Shown piece by piece: positions 32,377-38,390 of a DNA stretch of 38,390 nt (the stretch's first letter is position 1; each line of letters begins with the position of its first letter). The notes under the pieces are model-generated. The model did no database searches, was not told where the DNA came from, and saw nothing but the letters and a program-made list of their open reading frames with translations. The DNA comes from Acidobacteriota bacterium (GTDB taxonomy: Bacteria; Actinomycetota; Acidimicrobiia; Spongiisociales; ZC4RG35), in contig JACZUI010000024.1 of the NCBI GenBank assembly GCA_022573225.1, forward strand, positions 1 through 38,390. Reading direction: 5' to 3'. The position numbers and the translations under genes are program-made.

Positions 32377-33000
32377 ATGGATTTCGTCCGTCCCGTCGAA
32401 GCACTCATCCCGGGCGTACAGGGTCGTATTCTCGCTGTGCTGGCGGAGACCACCGCAGACCTCAACCTTCGCACTATTGCTCTTCTCTCCGACACCAGCG
32501 TGGCGCAGGTCTCACGGGTGCTGCCCGATCTGGTCTCACTGGGACTTGTCGAACGCCAAGAGGCGCCGCCTTCCGCACTGTTCCGCCTTGTGCGTGAGCA
32601 CGTGGCCGTGGACACGCTTCACCTACTGGCAAGGGTACGAGACCGGATGGTGGGGAGAATGGAGCGCATTGCGTCTGAGCTCCTGGTAGCGCCTGTGAGT
32701 GTGATCGTCTTCGGTTCCTTTGCCCGTGGCGAGGCGGACGAGAAGAGCGACATCGACACCGTCTTCGTCCGACCGGCGGACATCGACGAATCCGACGAGG
32801 AATGGTCTGCGTCGGTTCAGCGGTGGAGGGATTCTGTGGCCCGGGTGAGTGGGAACCGAGTTGAGGTGCTCGAGGTGGCAGCGTCAGACATCGCCGGCCG
32901 ACTCGGTAGTCGACAGCAACTGTGGACCGACATCAAGGCCGACGGGTTCGTTGTCAACGGGCTGAGTCTCAAAGAGCTCGAAAGACCAGACGATGACTAG
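32377..33000 (+). CDS. winged-helix/minimal nucleotidyltransferase (MNT) antitoxin-like protein
   Basis: 207 residues from ATG 32377; a GTG at 32371 is possible. Residues 12-65 form a winged helix (I-L-A-V-L-A-E-T... S-V-A-Q-V-S-R-V-L-P-D-L-V-S-L-G-L-V). The second half is a polymerase-beta-type nucleotidyltransferase with G113-S-F-A-R117-G and S124-D125-I-D127, the metal-binding aspartates, and a later V-E-V-L-E-V strand that may supply the third acid. In HEPN/MNT modules the MNT protein neutralises the HEPN RNase, in some cases by AMPylation. The fused DNA-binding domain suggests direct autoregulation at the palindrome upstream. Its stop overlaps the HEPN start by eight bases. Confidence 0.85.
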   Translation: MDFVRPVEALIPGVQGRILAVLAETTADLNLRTIALLSDTSVAQVSRVLPDLVSLGLVERQEAPPSALFRLVREHVAVDTLHLLARVRDRMVGRMERIASELLVAPVSVIVFGSFARGEADEKSDIDTVFVRPADIDESDEEWSASVQRWRDSVARVSGNRVEVLEVAASDIAGRLGSRQQLWTDIKADGFVVNGLSLKELERPDDD

Positions 33001-33400
33001 AGAGGGCCGAACCAGACCGGTGAGCGCGACCCAGGTGCGCGACTACCTGGCCAAGGCACAGGAGTATGCCATCGCCGCTACCAGCGAGCTCGAAGCAGGA
33101 CGAAGCATCGCCGCAACCAGTCTGGCAATACACGCCGGAATCAACGCAGCGGACGCCGTCTGCGGGGCCAGACTCGGCAAACGTGCCGCAGGCCAACACC
33201 ACGACGAAGTCCTGGGACTTCTCCGACAAGCCGGTGAAGACGGAGCTGAGCTGGAGAAGAATCTGCGGCGCCTGCTACCGATGAAAACAAAGGCCGAATA
33301 CGAGCCAGACGACATCCCACTGTCGGCCGCATCCAAAGCAGTCGAACGTGCCCAGAGGTGCGTCGCCATCGCTCGTCGTGTCGTCGCCTCTAGGTCCTGA
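32993..33400 (+). CDS. HEPN-domain protein, probable RNase toxin
   Basis: A 135-residue all-helical protein. The HEPN motif R64-x4-H69 (R-A-A-G-Q-H) follows a helix, A-I-H-A-G-I-N-A-A-D-A-V, typical of the superfamily. A later helix, M-K-T-K-A-E-Y, leads into the C-terminal helical pair. Many HEPN proteins are metal-independent RNases held in check by a partner MNT protein. The residues after the motif are H-D, so the tyrosine that is AMPylated in HepT-type toxins (R-x4-H-x-Y) is absent. Tight overlap with the MNT gene indicates one transcript and coupled translation. Confidence 0.8.
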   Translation: MTREGRTRPVSATQVRDYLAKAQEYAIAATSELEAGRSIAATSLAIHAGINAADAVCGARLGKRAAGQHHDEVLGLLRQAGEDGAELEKNLRRLLPMKTKAEYEPDDIPLSAASKAVERAQRCVAIARRVVASRS

Positions 33401-34268
33401 TCGAGCGTCATCCGTCCCGTCTGCGGACTCGCCGCGGACTGCCGAAAACAAGAGCCCTGAGTCAACGTGGTGAAACGACCAGTCTGAAAAACCGGAGGTC
33501 GACGGATCGACGCCGTTGTCAACACCGGTTCTTCGATTGGGCATTCCGACAGGCCCCCCTTGCCGTTCTCAGCCGCCGGCCACTCCTGGATCGAGGCTGC
33601 GACCGGACAGAAAGCACAGCGCCCAGCCTCTCGCCAACGCCATCGACGGAGGCGGAGATATCCAACAAGAACGCCCTGTTGAGGCAATGGGCACTCGACT
33701 TCGAGAGAACTGCCATCCCGCCCCAATAGCGCTCCACCCTGTCGTACCAGTGTCAGCAACCCTCCAATTCGAGTGTCAAACGCCCTGTCATGCGGTGTTC
33801 CGTCAGTTCTAGACCGGCTGTTTGTACCGGACTGATGTGTGACAAACACGATTCGCTTGAAAGGGTTTCTAACACTCGCTTGAAAGGGTTTCTAACACTC
33901 GTTTGAAAGGGTTGTCGTGTCTGTTTTGCCGATATGCAGCGCGCAACCGGCATCGGCCACGATGGAGATCCTGCCGTCAACGGCGATCTGCTTGTTCCGG
34001 TCGGTCTGTGGTGGCCTGATCACAGCACACAGGGGGCAGGGCCATCAGGTACGAACCGCACCCAGGTCCACTCGACACTCCCCGCGCATCGGATTCCATG
34101 GCGCCTCCACGATCGTGAACCCACGGAACAGATCCGGAGCAGAGCGACTGCCCCCTACAACCTCCACCACCCGACTGACGAGCACGACATATCCCCTCTC
34201 TTCCCTTTCGCGACCGCTCGCCCTTCTCGACACACGCATCTGCAACCAGTTGCTCTTGGGGTTACACG
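33401..34268. other. long non-coding stretch before the relaxase gene
   Basis: No frame on either strand shows a recognisable product; the longest minus-strand frame is antisense to the HEPN gene. The stretch holds the direct-repeat array at 33854-33914 and may contain the origin of transfer or an origin of replication of the element. Confidence 0.5.
33854..33914. repeat. iteron-like array of 23-bp direct repeats
   Basis: Two perfect 23-bp units (33854-33876 and 33877-33899) are followed by a partial third copy (33900-33914) with one change. All three share CG(C/T)TTGAAAGGGTT. Each full unit contains the small inverted repeat GAAA-GGG-TTTC. Head-to-tail repeats with no spacers suit iterons or relaxase-accessory binding sites. 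Confidence 0.85.
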
Positions 34269-37055
34269 ATGTTGAGTCTGGCCAAGGCCGTCAAGGACTA
34301 CTACCTCCAGAAGCTGGGGGAGATCTCACCGCGGGAGGACTACTACTTGCGAGGTGGCGCTGCTAGCGGTGTCTGGCGGGGGAACGGCGTCGCCGAGTTG
34401 GACCTGGCAGGCACGGTAAACGCCGAGGGGCTGGTGCGGCTGTTCGACGGTGAGCATCCCGGCACCGGCGAGCGCCTCGGTCGGCAGTTGCGCAAGGACG
34501 GGGTGGCAGCGTGGGATGTGACGTTTTCGGCAGACAAGTCGGTGTCGCTGCTGTGGGCCCTCAGCGACAAGGAGACCCGACGGCAAGTGCTGGAGGCGTT
34601 CGACAAGGCGACCACCGAAGCCTTCGAGTATTTGGAATCAGTCGCATCGTCGACCAGGGGCGCATCGAAGACACCAGTTGTCAACGACAACGGTGACCCG
34701 GTACTCAACGACAACGGGACGCCGAGGTTTCGGGTGGAGACGTGGCCGATTCCGACCGCTGGATTTGTGGCGGCGTCGTTTACCGAGTTCACCTCCCGGG
34801 CCGACGATCCTCAGCTGCACACCCATGTCGTGGTGGCCAACAAGGTGAAGGGTAACGATGGGATATGGCGCAGTATCGACGGCCGGTTGCTGTATCGGCA
34901 TCAGCTCGCTGCCGGCTACCTCCACGAAGCAGTCCTCAGACGGGAGCTAACCCGGCGGTTGGGGGTGCGGTGGCAGCCGGTACATAACGGTATGGCCGAC
35001 ATCGAAGGGTTCACCCGCCACCAGATCGACGTGTTCTCCCGTCGCCGACACCAGCTCGAGGAGTGGCGCCAGGAGCAGGGTCTTCCCGACACTGCGGCGG
35101 CGAGGCAGGTGGCGGTGCTCGCCACCCGCGACCCTAAACAGGATCGTCTTCTCGAAGACCTCGAAGTGGAGTGGTGGCAGCGGGCCGATCAAGTCGGCCT
35201 CACAGCAAAGCGGGTCGCTTCGGTCACCGGCCACAGCCGAGATGTCACACCGGCGGATCCACTGGCCCTGTTCGACAGACTTGCCTCACCTGACGGACTG
35301 ACCGCCCAGGCTTCCACCTTCGCCAAGCCCGAAGTTGTCAAAGAGATCGCCGCGGCGGTGCCCGGAGGTGGCACCCGAGGCGAGATCGAGGCCCTGGCCG
35401 ACATGTTTCTCGACACCCGCGAGGTTGTACCGGTCCTTCCTGGACGCGACGTCGAATCGTCTGACGTCGTCGAGGATCTCACCATCGGCGAGCCCCTTGG
35501 CGCAGTCGGGGTGTCTCGGCCCATGCGACAACACAACGGGAAGCTGTTCCCCGGCACCGCGAACCGCCAGTACACGACCGTCGAACTGCTCGCCACCGAG
35601 CAACGGATTATCGAACAGGCCATAGGCGGGGTGGCCGCCGGTCGTTGGGTCGTGCCCGACCGGTTTGTCCAGGCCCGGCTGCGACGCCACCGTCATCTCA
35701 CCGACGGCCAACGCGAGATGGTGCGCTGCTTCGCCTCTTCCGGCAACGTTTTCGACATTGGGATCGGCCCGGCAGGAACCGGCAAGACCGCGGTGATGGC
35801 GGTGATCAGCCAGCTCGCCGCCCTGACCGGCACTCCGATCCTCGGTACGGCGCTTGCTGCCCGGGCGGCCGCCGGTCTCGAAACCGCCACCGGGATTCGG
35901 TCCACCACCCTGGCCCGACTCCTCGGTCAAACCGGCGACGCCCGTGGCCTTGCCCCCGGGGTTGTCGTGGTAGTTGACGAGGCGGGGATGGTGGGCACTC
36001 GCCAGCTCGCCGCCGTCTCCGACCTCGTCAACCGGGCAGAAGGAAAGCTGATCCTGATCGGTGACGACCACCAGTTGCCCGAGATCGACGCCGGTGGTCT
36101 CTTCCGGGCCCTCGCCAGCCGGCTCCCCACTGTCAGGCTGACAGACAACATCCGTCAGGAACACTCGTGGGAACGGGTCGCCCTCGCTGAGCTCCGAAAC
36201 GGATCAGTCGACGAAGCGGTCGAGGCATACCGCCAGCACCGGCGGCTCATCATCGGACAAGATCGAGACGACGCTATCGCTAGGGCGGTGCGAGATTGGT
36301 ATCGGCACGTCACAGTCGTCGGGGACCTCGCCGACGGATTACTCATCGCCACCGACAACGACACCGTGGCCGAACTCAACGAACAGGCCCGCAGCCACCT
36401 CACCGTATCCAGAGGCCTCAGCGGACCCACCGTCGACACAGGGGAGCGAACCTTCCAGGCCGGTGACCGCATCCTCTGTCGCAGAAACCAGGACCGGCTC
36501 GACGTGCTCAACGGCGACCTCGGGACCGTCGTCTCCGTTGACCCCAGGCAGATGACCCTCACGGTTCGTCTCGACCGTGACCCCGAGACGCGGGAGCTGC
36601 CCGGCTGGTACCTCACCGCCGGCCACGCCGACTACGGCTATGCCCTAACCGGCCACAAAGCCCAAGGCGTCACCACCGGCCGTACCTTCACCATCATCGC
36701 CGGCGGAACCAACCGGGAATGGGCCTACGTCGCGATGAGCCGTGGCCGCCAGGCCAACACCCTCTACCTCGCCAACCCCGCACACGGCGACGAAGAGTGC
36801 ACCCACTTCACCCACATTGGTCACCACGATGCTTTGGGTGGCTTCGCCGCCTCGCTCGAACACAGCCACGCCCAGACCGCCGCCCTCGACCATCCCGCCG
36901 GATCTCCTGTCTCCGTTGACATCGATCCGCTCGGCCCGCCCCCACCCAGTCGTGATGTCGCCGCTCGCGTCGCCTGGCAGATCGCCAGACGCCGAACCGA
37001 ACGGAATGAAACCGAACAGCAAGCCCCACGGCTCGACCTCGCTGCTGGCCGCTGA
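34269..37055 (+). CDS. MobF-type conjugative relaxase with RecD-like helicase (TraA/TrwC family)
   Basis: A 928-residue protein. The N-terminal TrwC relaxase domain (about 1-290) has tyrosine pairs at Y11-Y12 and Y25-Y26 as candidate nicking residues, and the metal motif Q-L-H184-T-H186-V-V-V. The third His expected in actinobacterial relatives (H-x-T-S-R) is replaced: the sequence reads F-T-E173-F-T-S-R. The C-terminal helicase has Walker A G-P-A-G-T-G-K-T (about 500-507), Walker B V-V-V-D-E-A-G-M and a late G-Y-A-L-T-G-H-K-A-Q-G-V-T-T motif ending in V-A-M-S-R-G-R. It should nick at oriT and unwind the transferred strand. It is shorter than many relatives (over 1,000 residues), mostly by lacking a C-terminal tail. 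Confidence 0.93.
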   Translation: MLSLAKAVKDYYLQKLGEISPREDYYLRGGAASGVWRGNGVAELDLAGTVNAEGLVRLFDGEHPGTGERLGRQLRKDGVAAWDVTFSADKSVSLLWALSDKETRRQVLEAFDKATTEAFEYLESVASSTRGASKTPVVNDNGDPVLNDNGTPRFRVETWPIPTAGFVAASFTEFTSRADDPQLHTHVVVANKVKGNDGIWRSIDGRLLYRHQLAAGYLHEAVLRRELTRRLGVRWQPVHNGMADIEGFTRHQIDVFSRRRHQLEEWRQEQGLPDTAAARQVAVLATRDPKQDRLLEDLEVEWWQRADQVGLTAKRVASVTGHSRDVTPADPLALFDRLASPDGLTAQASTFAKPEVVKEIAAAVPGGGTRGEIEALADMFLDTREVVPVLPGRDVESSDVVEDLTIGEPLGAVGVSRPMRQHNGKLFPGTANRQYTTVELLATEQRIIEQAIGGVAAGRWVVPDRFVQARLRRHRHLTDGQREMVRCFASSGNVFDIGIGPAGTGKTAVMAVISQLAALTGTPILGTALAARAAAGLETATGIRSTTLARLLGQTGDARGLAPGVVVVVDEAGMVGTRQLAAVSDLVNRAEGKLILIGDDHQLPEIDAGGLFRALASRLPTVRLTDNIRQEHSWERVALAELRNGSVDEAVEAYRQHRRLIIGQDRDDAIARAVRDWYRHVTVVGDLADGLLIATDNDTVAELNEQARSHLTVSRGLSGPTVDTGERTFQAGDRILCRRNQDRLDVLNGDLGTVVSVDPRQMTLTVRLDRDPETRELPGWYLTAGHADYGYALTGHKAQGVTTGRTFTIIAGGTNREWAYVAMSRGRQANTLYLANPAHGDEECTHFTHIGHHDALGGFAASLEHSHAQTAALDHPAGSPVSVDIDPLGPPPPSRDVAARVAWQIARRRTERNETEQQAPRLDLAAGR

Positions 37056-37135
37056 TCACAACCACCGACCGTGGCTTGGCCGATCAGCTACATGTTGCCG
37101 GTTACCGAGCGGGTGATTCCTGGTTGCCGTTCTGG

Positions 37136-37400
37136 TTATGTCCAGAAATCGTCGAACATGCTCTGATCCTCGGGGAACGCCCAGAACTCGGTCAGCTTCC
37201 CGTCGCTCATGTGGAAGACGTGAACACTGCGGCCTTCGAAGTGATTTGCCGCCGCGGGCTGCCGACTGATTGACCAGAGCAACACCGTGATCATCGTTGG
37301 CGAGCATGTCGTGAATCTCGTTCTTGAAGCTGCCACCGGTCTCTTCGGCAAGACGGCCGAAGAAGCCGAAGACGGCATCCTTGCAGCACATAACAGACAT
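37136..37400 (-). pseudogene. SnoaL/NTF2-like protein, frameshifted and 5'-truncated
   Basis: One minus-strand frame reads K-D-A-V-F-G-F-F-G-R-L-A-E-E-T-G-G-S-F-K and N-D-D-H-G-V-A-L-V-N. The coding signal then shifts to another frame for N-H-F-E-G-R-S-V-H-V-F-H-M-S-D-G-K-L-T-E-F-W-A-F. Together they give the second and third parts of an NTF2-fold (SnoaL-like) domain. The first 30 or so residues are missing: the similarity begins beside the inverted repeat at 37385-37408. One frameshift near 37250 is needed to join the parts. Confidence 0.8.
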
Positions 37401-37408
37401 TATGTGCT
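37385..37408. repeat. perfect 9-bp inverted repeat at the truncation point
   Basis: AGCACATAA (37385-37393) and TTATGTGCT (37400-37408) flank CAGACA. It lies exactly where the SnoaL-like gene loses its 5' part, so it may mark a junction or be a former operator or promoter of the broken gene. Confidence 0.65.
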
Positions 37409-37649
37409 AGCTGGTAACAGCTAAACACCGGCTAATAATTGTACCCTTGGGGCCTACAATTCAGGGCAACAATCGTAAGGCACCTTACTCAAAGCCGAGA
37501 CATTGGTTCCACAGCCAGGACGCGATCAGAAGAGGCGGCGAAAAGCCTTGATCTGTAAGAGGAAAAGGACGATTCCCTCTGCTCTCAAGCCCATGTTTGG
37601 GCATCGACATGGGTCCAGACGGTCTCAGCCGTTAGGGGACAAAACCTCT

Positions 37650-37890
37650 TACGCCGCAATTCTCAAGTCGGCCGAGACCATGAACAAGGCGGTGGCCCAC
37701 CTGGAGCCGCTGATGGAGAAGGCGGACACCGGGGGCCGCGGCAAACTGGTGCTGGCCACCGGTTCCGGGGACGTCCACGACATCGGCAAGAACCTCGTGG
37801 ACACCATCTTGAGCAACAATGGCTATGAGATCCACAACCTGGGGATCAAGGTGGGGATCTCCGAGATGATCACGGTATTCGAGGAGACCA
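37650..37890 (+). pseudogene. methionine synthase (metH) cobalamin-domain fragment
   Basis: About 80 codons match the helical cap and B12-binding Rossmann start of MetH: I-L-K-S-A-E-T-M-N-K-A-V-A-H-L-E-P, then G-D-V-H-D-I-G-K-N-L-V-D with the D-x-H-x-x-G cobalt-binding His, then I-L-S-N-N-G-Y-E-I-H-N-L-G. Similarity ends after I-S-E-M-I-T-V-F-E-E. The homocysteine, folate and activation domains are absent on both sides. The open frame continues (37503-38042), but its ends look unrelated, so this is an internal fragment, not a small corrinoid protein with a full binding domain. Confidence 0.8.
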
Positions 37891-38006
37891 ATGCCCACAA
37901 GACCTTCACCAAGCTCGCCACCGCCAAGAAAGGCGAACCCGCCGATGCGGGTCACAGAAGGCAAGCCGGAGTGCTCAGCGAATTCGAAGACACCGAATAC
38001 CGATCA

Positions 38007-38351
38007 CTACTCGCGGCGGGCAGTGACTTCTGCGTCTTCTGAAATCAACGTTGGAATGCCTTCTCTGACGGGGTAGCGATACATGACTCCCTCGGCCTTT
38101 GCGACGTAAGTGTCGCCATCTCGTACGAGGCGCGAACCGCTAATCGGGCAACGCAAGCTGTTCTCGATGTCAAGTGCGACGGTGGGCGTGCTGGGTCCTC
38201 CCGGTTTCGTCGCCACGACGATCAGGCTGCCGAACAATGGTGTGGCTCGACTGGCAACCGAAAAGTAGAACTCTTTTAGGAAGCGGCGGAAAGCCGAAAC
38301 TTGGTCCTTCTTCCAATCAGAAGGTGGAAGCACATGCTTCGTAGATGTCAA
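38007..38351 (-). CDS. Trm112/UPF0434-family small protein, possibly with unusual N-terminus
   Basis: The C-terminal 50 residues are Trm112-like: L-R-C-P-I-S-G-S-R-L-V-R-D-G-D, then Y-R-Y-P-V-R-E-G-I-P-T-L-I-S. Such proteins often act as zinc-ribbon partners of methyltransferases, but only one of the usual cysteines remains. The ATG at 38351 gives 114 residues with an unrecognised first 65; a GTG at 38216 would give about 69 residues, close to family size. It converges with the metH-fragment frame, overlapping its end. Confidence 0.65.
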   Translation of the reverse strand: MTSTKHVLPPSDWKKDQVSAFRRFLKEFYFSVASRATPLFGSLIVVATKPGGPSTPTVALDIENSLRCPISGSRLVRDGDTYVAKAEGVMYRYPVREGIPTLISEDAEVTARRE

Positions 38352-38390
38352 AACCTCAAGACCGGCAACCTCGACCTCCCGTTTGAGGGA

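Larger units (their letters stand above)
30455..37420. mobile_element. putative integrative mobilizable element at tRNA-Ile
   Basis: An integrase adjoining a tRNA 3' end, an excisionase-like gene, a HEPN/MNT module, a repeat array and a MobF relaxase lie in one block. The left boundary is the tRNA-Ile 3' end. The right boundary is uncertain: no copy of the tRNA end was found by eye, and the right side holds broken genes from about 37136. No type IV secretion or replication genes are visible, so it would depend on a helper for transfer, or it is degraded. Confidence 0.6.

Noticed and set aside
33043-33849. 268-residue minus-strand frame across the HEPN gene
   Set aside because: It is antisense to a clear HEPN gene, shows no recognisable motif and is rich in Arg, Pro and Ser as expected of a shadow frame in GC-rich DNA.
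33854-33914. direct repeats considered as a CRISPR array
   Set aside because: The units are immediately adjacent with no spacers, only 23 bp long, and no cas gene is present.
35286-36164. 292-residue minus-strand frame opposite the relaxase/helicase
   Set aside because: It lies antisense to the helicase core with Walker motifs; its Gly-rich composition mirrors that gene.

Overview
The window reads as chromosomal DNA of a high-GC actinobacterium. The diagnostic block is a cell-division/cell-wall signalling cluster (fhaA, fhaB, pstP, ftsW, pbpA, a PASTA kinase pknB) ending opposite crgA, a gene typical of Actinobacteria. Only one PASTA kinase is present and no pknA, so the order resembles the origin-proximal region of mycobacteria without being identical. 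A deep-branching class such as Acidimicrobiia is my best guess, but this rests on protein flavour rather than any search.

Layout. 1-6.8 kb: fetB-like permease, a C-type sulfatase, a divergent MarR/YceI pair, a UBP zinc finger and an MFS exporter. 6.9-10.2 kb: a minus-strand run made of a truncated hydroxyacid dehydrogenase, a bicupin, an unknown membrane protein and a cyclopropane-fatty-acyl-phospholipid synthase, with overlapping stops and starts at two junctions. 10.2-11.35 kb: a gene graveyard holding the tail of a second sulfatase and a broken sensor kinase, lying on the 3' side of tRNA-Arg(ACG). 11.4-18.2 kb: a translation neighbourhood with tRNA-Arg(ACG), a DUF885 protein, four tRNA-Ser genes (GCU, UGA, CGA, GGA), tadA, the SRP RNA, a menG/ubiE-type methyltransferase, serS and a membrane-anchored CARDB-like protein. 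18.4-21 kb: a TetR regulator divergent from an AT-richer, Tat-exported multicopper oxidase, ending beside tRNA-Leu(CAG). 21.3-30.3 kb: the cell-division cluster, crgA, a small zinc-ribbon membrane protein, a thiolase and tRNA-Ala(UGC).

30.4 kb to the end is accessory DNA. tRNA-Ile(GAU) is followed by a terminator, a tyrosine integrase and an excisionase-like gene. Next comes a two-gene HEPN/MNT toxin-antitoxin-like module whose MNT partner carries an N-terminal winged helix and sits behind a 26-bp near-perfect palindrome. Then come an array of 23-bp direct repeats and a MobF-type relaxase/helicase. The element decays on its right into a frameshifted SnoaL-like gene and a metH fragment. This looks like an integrative mobilizable element in a tRNA gene; its right attachment site was not found.

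The strongest leads are the wHTH-MNT/HEPN module with its palindrome, the iteron-like array before a relaxase that has lost one expected metal-ligand histidine, the serine tRNA set next to serS, the DnaA-box-like cluster upstream of crgA, and the graveyard that shares a sulfatase tail with the intact gene 7 kb away. All functional calls come from motifs read by eye; no database search was run.
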